Positions 48,803 to 58,594 of a DNA stretch of 64,000 nt are shown here, in pieces. The notes beneath the pieces were generated by a model. That model did no database searches, was not told where the DNA came from, and saw nothing but the letters and a program-made list of their open reading frames with translations. The DNA is from Lachnospiraceae bacterium. Lineage in GTDB: Bacteria > Bacillota > Clostridia > Lachnospirales > Lachnospiraceae. Positions within the stretch are counted from its first letter, which is position 1; every line of letters starts with the position of its first letter. Location of the stretch: NCBI GenBank assembly GCA_022483465.1, contig JAKVNF010000001.1, forward strand, positions 868,001 through 932,000, written 5' to 3'. Position numbers and translations under genes: made by a program.

Positions 48803-48816
48803 TGTGTTTTTTCAAC

Positions 48817-48876
48817 TGCACCCCCTTGGAGGCAAATGCACCCCATCAATGTGCCTTGCACCCCTCGATATCAGGC
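48817..48876. repeat. IS21-like end remnant: three TGCACCCC repeats at exact 20-bp spacing
   Basis: TGCACCCC starts at 48817, 48837, 48857. Confidence 0.55.
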
Positions 48877-48899
48877 AGCTGTAGCTTCGTTAAATTGTA

Positions 48900-49346
48900 T
48901 CAATCTCTGAGTATTGATTTCATATCTCCATGCAGAAACAGAGCCCCTGCTGCGTATGTCCCCTCCGGGATCACAAGGGTGCCGTTTTCCGGGCAGGCAT
49001 CGATGGCGCGCTGAAGGGCTGCCGTGTTGCACCTTACAGCCTCGGGATCTTGTCTGTCTCTCACAAGGCAAAAGTCTGCGGCGCTTATGGTTTCTCCCGG
49101 TGCTTTCGTTGTCATGGCTTCCTCCGCGGATCTCTCCAGGATCCGGCCATTCTCATCCAGTGCCTGTACGAGGGCAAGATACCGCGTTTTTTCCCGGAGC
49201 CCTGTCAGCTTTGCATCCGTGACAGAAACTTCCGCCACGATCACTCCATCCAGAAGGACCCGATAGGCGCTTGCGCCCTCGATCCTGTCCCAGCATAGGA
49301 CCGCGCTCGTTTGGGTAACCGCTTCCTTTGAAATCACAAGCTTCAT
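48900..49346 (-). pseudogene. GH28 polygalacturonase N-terminal fragment
   Basis: FN3-like start then RCNTAALQRAIDACPENGTLVIPEGTYAAGALFLHGDM, then truncated. Confidence 0.8.
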
Positions 49347-49472
49347 TCTCTTCTCTCCTTTTGAACATGAGCTCTCAAAGAGCCCTTTGCGCCTTCAGGA
49401 GAGATTCTTCCTCTCCTGACAGCTGCCGATCCCCTGCCCCCTATTTTCGCGGCAGGAGGTCAGCTTCTCTCC

Positions 49473-50816
49473 TTACACAAGTTTCTTTGTCTTCCACTTC
49501 CCGCTGTAATAGCGAACAACCGGAATCACACAGCCGCAGCTCCAGGAGAGGGGTGTCGCAAGCCAGATCCCGGTGGAGCCGATCCTGGGGGCAAGAAGGT
49601 AGGCAAAAAATATCCTTCCTGCCAGCTCCGAGAGGCCCGCAACCATGCAGGTGTTCACATCCCCCGCCCCGCGGATCACGTTCTGATAGCTCTGCATCAC
49701 GGCACAGACAAGATAGGCGACACCGATGATACTGAGGTACGAAGCGCCCACTTCCGTCGCCTCTGCAGCGGTTACCGGATCCAGGAAGAGTCCCATGATG
49801 GGATAGCGGAAAACGTGCGCCGCCGCGGCGATCACCGCCGCAGAAACGAGCATGATGATGCGGGACTTCCAGAGGCCCTCCCGGATTCTTGCCAGGTTCC
49901 CGGATCCGATGTTCTGTCCCGTGAAGACGCACAGCGCATTGCCGACGGAGAGAATCACCTGGATGGCAAGCTGGTCCACTTTTCCGGCCGCCGTGTAGCC
50001 CGCCATCGTCTGGACCCCGAAGGAATTGATGAGCCTCTGTACAGAGAGATTCCCGATCGAGATCATGCAGCTCTGGAAGGAACTGGGAACAGAGGTCTCA
50101 ATCACCTTCACAACGTGATCCCTCGCGGGGACAAGACCTCTCCCGTACTCCCTCGAGAGTCCGAAGTCCTCCCTCTGCACGGCGATCCGGTGCACGCTGA
50201 CGGCCGCCGCGGCAAACTGGGATACCACGGTCGCCACCGCGGCACCTGCCACCCCCATGGGGAACACGACAACAAGGAGCAGGTCCAGCCCCACGTTCAT
50301 GAACGACGAGACGATAAGGGCGTAAAGCGGCGTCTTCGAGTCGCCGACACTCCGGAGGATCGCCGCTGTTCCGTTGTAGAGCATGGAGGAAGCCGAGAAC
50401 AGCAGGATGATCCGGATATAGGTGAGGGCATAGGGAAGGGCACTCTCCGGGACATTCAGAAGGAGAAGGAGCGGCCTTGCAAAAATCAATCCGATGACAG
50501 AGAGGAGAAGGCACAGAATGCCCATCGTCCACGCCATCGCAAGGATCGTCTCCCGCATCTGTGTCCGATCTCTCTTCCCGTAGCACTGGGAGACGATGAG
50601 GCCGCCGCCATTTGCCATACCAAGCGCAAAGTTAAGAAGGAGGAAGGTTAAAGTCCCCGTGGCGCCCACACCCGCGAGCGCATCGGGCCCCAGAAACCTG
50701 CCCACGATCAGCGTATCCACGAGGTTATAGAGCTGCTGAAAAATGCTCGCAAACAGCATCGGCACCGCAAAGCTCATGATCTGGCGTAGGGGGTTGCCCT
50801 CTGTCATGTCTCTCAT
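49473..50816 (-). CDS. MATE-family efflux transporter
   Basis: MTEGNPLRQIMSFAVPMLFASIFQQLYNLVDTLIVGRFLGPDALAGVGATG. Confidence 0.95.
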   Translation of the reverse strand: MRDMTEGNPLRQIMSFAVPMLFASIFQQLYNLVDTLIVGRFLGPDALAGVGATGTLTFLLLNFALGMANGGGLIVSQCYGKRDRTQMRETILAMAWTMGILCLLLSVIGLIFARPLLLLLNVPESALPYALTYIRIILLFSASSMLYNGTAAILRSVGDSKTPLYALIVSSFMNVGLDLLLVVVFPMGVAGAAVATVVSQFAAAAVSVHRIAVQREDFGLSREYGRGLVPARDHVVKVIETSVPSSFQSCMISIGNLSVQRLINSFGVQTMAGYTAAGKVDQLAIQVILSVGNALCVFTGQNIGSGNLARIREGLWKSRIIMLVSAAVIAAAAHVFRYPIMGLFLDPVTAAEATEVGASYLSIIGVAYLVCAVMQSYQNVIRGAGDVNTCMVAGLSELAGRIFFAYLLAPRIGSTGIWLATPLSWSCGCVIPVVRYYSGKWKTKKLV

Positions 50817-50966
50817 AAGATCTCCCCGGACGGTTTCCCGTCCCATCCTGCTTTGCGCAAGCATACAAAAATACTGCACAGTCTTCTTCCCGTTTTTGGA
50901 AGAAAACTGTGCAGATCCAACATTTCTGCATGCGCCTGATCCCGGGATCTCACTCCCCGCTGTTAT

Positions 50967-51761
50967 TCAGTCTGTCTCCGGCAGCCCAAAGATCCTCTCA
51001 GCATTTTTATGAAAGATATTTTGAAGATCCCTCTCTGCGAGATGCTCCCCATAGACCGCCTGCACATACATGCGGGGATTGCAGATCGGGTAGTCCGTGC
51101 CGAACAGAATCCGCTCCGACCCCACGGCATCCACGAGGAAGCGCAGCATTCCGAACCGGAACAGTCCCGTTCCGGACAGATCCAGATACAGATTCGGATA
51201 CTGCTTCATCCTCTCAACATGGCGGTCTACCTGGGGCCTCTCCCCCGGATGGGCGGCGAGGAACGTAAGCCCCGGATGATCCTCCACCATTCTCGAAAAC
51301 TCATACCCCGTGGAGTGGAAGCTGACAATCATATGGTACTGCTCTGCCGTATCGAGGATCTCCTTCATGGCCTTGCTGTCATAGTCGTACCAGACGTGCA
51401 TGTATGGCACCAGCTCCCCGATCAGGCGTAGGCCGCGCGCCTGCATGGCCTCAATCTCGTCGCAGGATTCCTGGACGAAATCCGGGTGTACATGAAAGCC
51501 CGGTGTGTAAAAACCGTCCAGTTCTTTCGCAAGCCCGCATGCGGTCTCATTGAGCGCATGGATATGCTGCCAGATCTCCGGGTTTTTCCTGTCCACCCCC
51601 TGCATGATTCCGTCGATGACAGAGCCGCAGACATGGGAGATTCCCGCTTCCTCCAGTTCCTCCCGGTACCCAGCGGGGTCTTGGATCATGTACCCGCTGT
51701 AGTTGCCGATGATCTGTGCCGCTTTCCTGTAAAGATGAACATGACTGTCAATGATTTTCAT
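50967..51761 (-). CDS. Amidohydrolase family protein
   Basis: KIIDSHVHLYRKA; VSFHSTGYEF; LAAHPGERPQ; ILFGTDYPI. Confidence 0.9.
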   Translation of the reverse strand: MKIIDSHVHLYRKAAQIIGNYSGYMIQDPAGYREELEEAGISHVCGSVIDGIMQGVDRKNPEIWQHIHALNETACGLAKELDGFYTPGFHVHPDFVQESCDEIEAMQARGLRLIGELVPYMHVWYDYDSKAMKEILDTAEQYHMIVSFHSTGYEFSRMVEDHPGLTFLAAHPGERPQVDRHVERMKQYPNLYLDLSGTGLFRFGMLRFLVDAVGSERILFGTDYPICNPRMYVQAVYGEHLAERDLQNIFHKNAERIFGLPETD

Positions 51762-52031
51762 TTTCCTTTTCTCCCTTCTTCCCCGGTTTCGGATACCCTC
51801 CCTCCCGGCGGGATTTTCCGAAACCGCTGCAAAGGGAAGTGTATTTGAAATCATTTGCGAGATCAAGAACATCTCTGAACCCTCTGAGGCAGCGCGGCAC
51901 CGCGCCGGGAAAGGATCCAGGTTCCTGAAGGAATCTCTGCCGTTCCGACTCTGCCCGCTCTCTCCCTCCGGCTGTTTGCGTCTCCCACCCGCATGTCATA
52001 AGATAATCGATATTCCCCGGAGGTATCTGCC

Positions 52032-52901
52032 ATGCTTTCCACAGAACAGAAGGTTGCTGCGGGATCGGACTACTACGTCCACAGCCCCAGCGTCACTGCA
52101 CATGATCTGCTCTTCTATCCCCTGATCGTCGGCCGCTTTGCCTATGAGCCCGGCTACCACCTTCACCGGACAAGCTTTGGCAGCTTTCTCCTCATGCTGG
52201 TTGAGAGCGGATCGATCTGGGTGCAGAGAGACCGGAAGAAAATCACTGCGCTTACGGGCAGTGCCGTACTGCTTGACTGCTATGCGGTACAGGAATACGG
52301 CTCGGCATCGGGCGCGGAGGTCCTGTGGATTCACTTCGATGGCCCGATGGCGCAGGCCTTCGTGGAGCACATCCTGGCAAACCCCGGCTGCGTCTCCGCC
52401 CCCAGGGACTACGCCCTCATCCGCGATGACATCCAGGCAGTCTACGAGGATTTCCGAAACGGAAGGCCTGCAGAGGAGTGCCTGGAATCCGGGCGTCTCT
52501 ATCATGCACTCCTGTGTCTTCTCTCCATGACGGATGTGCGTGCGGATGCCTCATCCGGTATCCGAAGGGCAATGACCTACATCAGCGAGCACTTTCAGGA
52601 GCCGCTCCGGCTTGACACCCTGGCCCGGACTGCCTGCCTGAGTCCCTGCTACTTTTCCCGCGCCTTCCAGCGCACCACCGGCATGACGCCGCATCAGTAC
52701 GTACTGGAAACCAGGCTTCGGTCTGCGCGCTATCTGCTCTCGTCGACGCAGCGCTCCGTGAAGGAGATCGCTGCGGACACCGGTTTTGCGGATGCGAGCA
52801 GTTTCTGCGCCTTTTTCCGGGCAAGAACAGGCTATACGCCCTCCGCATACCGGAAAAGCCTCCTCGGCATCAGGCCCCAGGGAAAGGATCCCCTGGCATA
52901 A
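52032..52901 (+). CDS. AraC-family transcriptional regulator
   Basis: C-terminal double HTH: YFSRAFQRTTGMTPHQYVLETRLRSARYLLSSTQRSVKEIAADTGFADASSFCAFFRARTGYTPSAYRK. Confidence 0.95.
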   Translation: MLSTEQKVAAGSDYYVHSPSVTAHDLLFYPLIVGRFAYEPGYHLHRTSFGSFLLMLVESGSIWVQRDRKKITALTGSAVLLDCYAVQEYGSASGAEVLWIHFDGPMAQAFVEHILANPGCVSAPRDYALIRDDIQAVYEDFRNGRPAEECLESGRLYHALLCLLSMTDVRADASSGIRRAMTYISEHFQEPLRLDTLARTACLSPCYFSRAFQRTTGMTPHQYVLETRLRSARYLLSSTQRSVKEIAADTGFADASSFCAFFRARTGYTPSAYRKSLLGIRPQGKDPLA

Positions 52902-52985
52902 AAGCGATTCCGGAAACAGGAGAGCTTTTGACGCGCTAAAGAGCAGCCGGGGGGGATCTCCCCCGGCTGCTCCCTTCTGTGATCT

Positions 52986-54432
52986 TCAGATCATCGGAAT
53001 TTCTCTTTGGATCATCCGAAGATAGTCCTTCGCGTTCTGGTGATTCCGGTCTATTGCAAGGACCCTCTCAAACTCCTGTGCTGCTTCCTCTCTCCTGCCA
53101 AGTCCCAGCTTTCCAAGACCCATGAGATACCGGCAGTGGGCGCGGTTCTTCGCATCCAGGTCGGCGTCGAACACGGTCATGTCCGGCATGGAGACCGCGA
53201 AGTAATCCATCACGATGGAATCGCGGATATGCTGCTCCCCGTAGTCAAGGAGCCTGTAAAATCTTGCATTCGCCTCTTTTTGATCCCCGAGTTTCAGTTT
53301 GGCAAGTCCCTGGTAGAGGATCATGTCCGCGGGCTGATCGTAGTAGTACAGCATGCCGGCGGGTTCTGCTGCGCCGAGCGTTGCAAGCTCATAGGCTTGC
53401 CTTGCCTCCTCCTCTTTCTGCTGCCTCTCAAGTGCCAGTCCCAGTGTGTAGTAGATGTCGTTGTTCTTTGTTCCCTCGAGCCGTCCCTCCCCGAGATTTT
53501 CGGGACACAGCAGTGCCATCCTAAGAAGCCTCTCCGCCTCTGCCGCATCGCCATCTTTTAAGGCGGCCTTTGCCAGCTCCCGGAGACAGATCCTGTACTG
53601 CATGGAGATCCTTCCCTCTGCGCCCTCCCAGGTGCGGAACGTGTGCCGCATGATGGCCTCATAGGATTCCTGGTATTTTCCTGCAAGGTTCAGTGCCGTG
53701 ACGTACTCACAGTAGAGATCATCGCGCTCCTTCGTGAGAGTGATGTGTGCCGCAAAGTTATACAGGCGCTCGCTGACATCCACCTGGAGCCTCTGCCAGA
53801 GCTGATCCCTCTCGAGGAAGACGCCCGCATCATCGGGATCCAGCAAAAAGGCCTTCTCCATCTCGCTTCCTGCCCTCTTCCCGTCTCCCCGCTTGTTGAA
53901 GTATGCGATGGCAAGATTCCGCCTCACGGTCGGGAACGTGCCGTCAAGCTTTTCCGAGGTCTCCCAGAGGCTGATTGCGGTGTCGTACTGGAGTTTGTCA
54001 TAGTAGAGGCAGCCGAGGTAGTAATACGCCTTTGCCCCCTCCGGGTTGGCTTCTATGGCAGCGCGGAGCACCGCGATGTCCCCGAGCCTGTTGGGGAAGC
54101 ACAGATACGGGGAATCCCGTTCCGCCTCCTGATACGCAAGGAGCGCCTCCCTCGTCCTTCCGAGCTTCTGCAGGTAATAGCCGGTGCGGTAGAGGACCAT
54201 GGGCTTTGTCCTGTCTGCAAGAGAGAGGACGTGCAGCGCCTCCTCGTAGAACCCGGCCGCCGCGAAATCTCCTGCAGCGAGCAGATAGGTCTCCTGGCAG
54301 CCGCGCATCAGTTTTTGGATCGGCGCCTCGGACTCTCCGGTGAGCGATGCGCGCACAAACATGGAGACATAGTCAAAAGGATCCACCCTCAGGTTCTCCC
54401 GGATCCAGGAATAGGCCTCCTCCTCTCTAGAT
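52986..54432 (-). pseudogene. C-terminal part of DUF5107/TPR protein, severed by IS110 insertion
   Basis: In-frame extension EEEAYSWIRENLRVDPFDYVSMF upstream of annotated ATG; TPR content. Confidence 0.8.
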
Positions 54433-54859
54433 AAATTTGTACATAATCCACAATGAGCCTTAATCTATAGGGGTTTGAGAGTAAGACCTCTGTGAAAAAT
54501 GTATGCTTTAACATTACAACAGTGCATGACTACGGGTGAAATCGGTGTCTCTGGAGGTCCGGACACCTATGATTTCTGTGTTCAGGGTACAAAAAGAAAA
54601 GCATCCTCTTAATTGTCTGACAATAGTGACATTAGCTGTCAGTATAAGAAACGCGTTTCAATCTCCCTGCTTCACCATGGCTGCCAACCTCTCATGTCTA
54701 GCGGAGTCTGCCTTCGGTCCCACCCGGAGGCATCCCAAATTCCTTCGTACAGCCGATCCCATAGTTCGGAGCGCCGCTTATGCTTTCGTTCGGGGTCATA
54801 TGCCCCATGGAGTAAATCCTGCGGCTACGCTCATGCTCTGTTTGTTTGAGAGCACCCCT

Positions 54860-55155
54860 GTAATTCAGTAAATCTCGGAAATCCCGGGGGACGCATCCCT
54901 GGATCCACACTGAAGTACATGGTGCGGTTAATACGTTACAGTTGAGGGGGAGTCATCCTAACGGTGTTGCCTGGTAGATAACCGCCCTGTTGGTCCTTGA
55001 AACTGTCTGCTGTCCGGCTGCGCGTTATGCAGGCATCATACCTGCCGCAGGATCGTGAATGACCTTAGACGGGTCAAAATCAACGCCTTTACGGAGGATT
55101 GCGTGGAAGATCCTCAAAGCCTTGCATGCCACTACTACGCGCGCCTGACGCCGTT
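54860..55155 (-). ncRNA. Candidate IS110-family bridge RNA region downstream of transposase
   Basis: GC-rich noncoding 3' region between transposase stop and internal end-like repeat; by analogy to IS1111-type elements. Confidence 0.35.
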
Positions 55156-56310
55156 TTAGAGGGTTCGTTGTCCGTGTGGTGTATATTTGACCTGTAAGGC
55201 CTTAAATGCACTGTTCCAGGCTATCAGAGACCCCGCAGCTTCATACATGACTCGTCTTAAGGCAGAACGCCCTCGCTTGCTGATGCGATGTTCACCGACC
55301 TTCTTGCAGGATTCGTTGTTAATCGCATTCAGTCCGGCAAGCTTCACCAGCTGCTTGGGATCGCTGAAGCGGTTGACATCGCCCACCTCTGCAATGAATC
55401 CCACAACTGTCTGCATTCCGACTCCGCGTATACTCAACAGCTTGTCGACGTTAGGAAGCCGGCGAACCTGCTCTTCAAGTTTCCTGTCAAGCTCCTCCAG
55501 CCGTTCACTGTTCCTGCGGAAATCCTCAAGAATGTACAGGAAGGCAACTTTTTCAGCGGCGCAATAGTCCAGCCACATGTTTGCTGCAGCGGCCTCCACA
55601 AGCTTTTCAGCCTTTTTCCTGCCGCCGGTGCCCCGCATCTTTTTCGATTTCCACAAGAGCAGAATTCCGTCAACGCCAAGTTCATATACGTCTCGAGGCA
55701 GCGATGCTATTTCCAGGACAGCCAGGCCGCCCTTGGAATCATACTTTGAATAGCAATTCAGGTATTCCGGGAAGTTTCTGCGCAGCCATGCCTGCATACG
55801 GTTCCGGGCCCTCGCCATGTTCTTCACAACGCTTTCCCTGACATTGAACAGGCTGCGGATCTCAGCGTAATCTCCCTGCGGATCATACGGTTCAAAGAAA
55901 CGTCCTTCCCGCACCAGATCCGCAATGACTCGGGGATCCTTCTTGTCGTCCTTGCTTGGGGAGTTATCATCCAGCTCCTTCGATCTATGGACATGGAGTG
56001 TGTTCACCGTAACAATCTTGAAGCCCTTTTTGGTCAGATACTGTTTGAAGCATAGCCAGTACACACCCGTGGGCTCACAGCCGATAATAACCTCCGTAAG
56101 GCCGCTCCTGGCCTGTATCTCCTCAATCCACTTGATGAGGAGCAAAAAGCCTTTTTCGTTGTTGGGGAAGAAGAAAGCCTTTTTGGTGTACTCCTCGCCC
56201 CGCCAGTTCATGGCCCGTGCATAGTTTTTCTCGGAGCCAATGTCAACTCCGATGATCAGATGGTGTTCTGATACTTGATGCAGCTTCTTTGCTCGTGTAG
56301 AATTCTTCAT
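55156..56310 (-). CDS. IS110-family transposase (DEDD + Tnp20)
   Basis: LIIGVDIGSEKNYARAMNWRGEEYTKKAFFFPNNEKGF; LLSIRGVGMQTVVGFIAEVGDVNRFSDPKQLVKLAGLNA. Confidence 0.93.
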   Translation of the reverse strand: MKNSTRAKKLHQVSEHHLIIGVDIGSEKNYARAMNWRGEEYTKKAFFFPNNEKGFLLLIKWIEEIQARSGLTEVIIGCEPTGVYWLCFKQYLTKKGFKIVTVNTLHVHRSKELDDNSPSKDDKKDPRVIADLVREGRFFEPYDPQGDYAEIRSLFNVRESVVKNMARARNRMQAWLRRNFPEYLNCYSKYDSKGGLAVLEIASLPRDVYELGVDGILLLWKSKKMRGTGGRKKAEKLVEAAAANMWLDYCAAEKVAFLYILEDFRRNSERLEELDRKLEEQVRRLPNVDKLLSIRGVGMQTVVGFIAEVGDVNRFSDPKQLVKLAGLNAINNESCKKVGEHRISKRGRSALRRVMYEAAGSLIAWNSAFKALQVKYTPHGQRTL

Positions 56311-56412
56311 AGATGGTCTCCTTACCGTGTGTTGGATTGCGTCTCGATGGACGTCCTCCATGGTAACAGAGGCCATTTTAATTTCCTATTGGCGATTTAC
56401 TGAATTACAGGA

Positions 56413-58269
56413 ATGCTTTCGGCAGAGCCTGGCAAGAAGCGCCGCCTTGAGGCCCCGGGCCCTGACGTTATGCGCGTTGCGGACAAGGCTCCTGTCCGCA
56501 AATTCGAGGGCCTCCTCATAATTTGCCTTCCGCGCGGCAATCAGCGCAAGGCTGTAGAAGCTCATCTCCTGCTCCTCGCTCGTCCAGGCTGCCTTGTAAA
56601 AGGCGTCGTATGCCTCCTCTTCCCTTTCCTGATACAGAAGCGCAAGTCCCAGGTTGTAGAACGGCTCGGAGTCATACGGATTCGGAACATACATGGTCAG
56701 CCTCCGGATGGCAGTCCGAAAGTGCTTCTCCGCCTTTGCAAAGCACCCCCTGCGAAGGAGGAGAAGGCCGTATGCGTTGTTGATGCGCGCATCCCCCGGA
56801 TCGCGCTTCAATCCCTCCAGATAATAGGGATCCGGGCGCCAGGTCGCGTGACGGTACTGCTCGATGCGCTGCGCCGTGATAAAGAGCTCCTCGTTCGTCC
56901 GGATTTCTTCCGGCTGCTTTGCCGCGCTGACGGGCTCTGCGGGCACCGGGATTCCCTGGTCCTTTGGCTGATAGGAGACAAGCTCTTTTCCCGCGCACTC
57001 CGCACAGACGCGGATCTGATAAATATCCGAAATCCGAAGCGGGATTGTCCTTTCATAGACATCCGTCGGAGACAGGCACGTCTCCTCCCGGAAGATCTCC
57101 CTGCCGTTTTCCAGAACACGGATCACGGCGGGATCATACCTCTGCGTCGCATAGACGCAGACATACAGGCCGTTTTCCTTCTGCTCCATGTTCAGTGCCG
57201 CATGGATGGTCGCATTCTTCACGCAGCCGGCTTTCTTGTACGGCATAAAGTACTGCGTAAAGACCTTCTCCTCATAAGGCTTCAGCCAGGAAAAATCCGG
57301 CTGGTTGTCGCAGTACATCCCCGTCATGAGCTCGATGTAAGGGCCATCGGAATCCGTCAGCTGGCGGTCCCACGCCTTTCCGAAGTCCCCGCAGCCCCAG
57401 GTCCACTGCTTCTTTCCGGGGGAGATATGGTGATCCGCGACATGCAGAAGCCCTGCCTCCTTCCCGTAGTCATAGCCGCCAACAAAGTCGTAGTCGGACT
57501 TTGCCGCCATGTAGGATGTGGGGACGGGGATATTTTTGTAGCGGGAGATATCGACCCCCTCGCTGTAATCGTGCTTGTAGTAGATGCCGGTCGCAATCGG
57601 AAAGCGGGATACGGCTCGCTTGCCGTGGTCATAGACACTGTGGACGTCGGGAGGGAACACAGACTGCGTGTTGTCGTTGACAGATACCGCGGGGTTTGCC
57701 CACCAGAGGAATGTCTGCGCAAGCGACGTGCGGTTGTAGAGCTGTCCGCGGACCTCGAGGTAGGCCCTGTCCGGATACACGGTAAATGTCGTGATCTCCT
57801 TTGTCCCGTACATCCGGTCCACGTCGTTCACGAGCACGGACTTGCTGCCGTCGCCGTTGTCGCGCAGGGAATAATCCACCGGGGAGAAGGTCGTAGGGCG
57901 GTGATGCTGCGGCCAGTTGAACTCAATGCCGCCGGAGATCCATGGCCCGCAAAGGCCCACAAGCGCCGGCTTGATGACCTCGTTGTAGTACACAAAGTCA
58001 TAGCCGTTCGTCTTGTCATACGCGCGCTGAATGCGGCCGCCCAGTTCCGGAAGAATCATGATGCGGATGTATTGGTTCTCAAGAAATACCGCTTTCCAGG
58101 CGTGATCTGTCTTCTCTCTGCTGATCTTCTGCGTGGTCGGATAGGGATAGATCTTCCCGGAGCTGCCCTGATAGACCCGCTTCTCCAGAAACATCGGATT
58201 CCTGTCCGGTTCGCCGACCTCATAGGTCGGAATCATGACCTCTTCCTCCCACACCCTTGCTTCTTCCAT
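56413..58269 (-). pseudogene. DUF5107/TPR protein N-terminal part, truncated by IS110
   Basis: Ends ...ALLARLCRKHSCNSVNRQ running into IS; remainder at 52986-54432. Confidence 0.85.
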
Positions 58270-58594
58270 CGTCTTCCCCTCTCTGCCGGTCCGCTCCCGC
58301 GCACCGGCTGCCTCGTTGTTTTTCTGTTAAAAGAAATCTGCAGTTGCTCCGGCTCCCGCCTGATTGCCCACTCCCCTCATGTATGTTTTATCAGATGGAA
58401 TCCCCTCTGTAATTGAGAAACCTTGACCCATTATGTTGAAAAATTGCGCTCATCAGATGAGATCTAATGCCTTTCCAAGAGCGACTCCCTTTTCAGCACG
58501 AAAAAGGGAAGGGCACGAATGTCCTTCCCCCGCATTCCCTCACAAACTATTTCAAAGATCAACCAGTACCCTGATACTGACTCCGCCTGAATTT

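Larger units (their letters stand above)
54433..56412 (-). mobile_element. IS110-family element plus extended noncoding 3' region
   Basis: Splits TPR gene; IR-like copies CCTGTAATTCAGTAAATC (54857) and GATTTACTGAATTACAGG (56394-56411). Confidence 0.7.

Noticed and set aside
49815-50651. 278-aa plus-strand ORF
   Set aside because: Charged, R/H/D-rich antisense shadow of the MATE gene.
54472-54853. GTTTGAGAG repeats resembling type II CRISPR repeat starts
   Set aside because: Only two 9-nt matches 371 bp apart with no full repeat, spacer periodicity or cas genes.
56413-58416. 667-aa plus-strand ORF
   Set aside because: Entirely antisense to the DUF5107 gene; R/L/V/H-rich composition typical of a shadow ORF in GC-biased codons, no recognisable domain.
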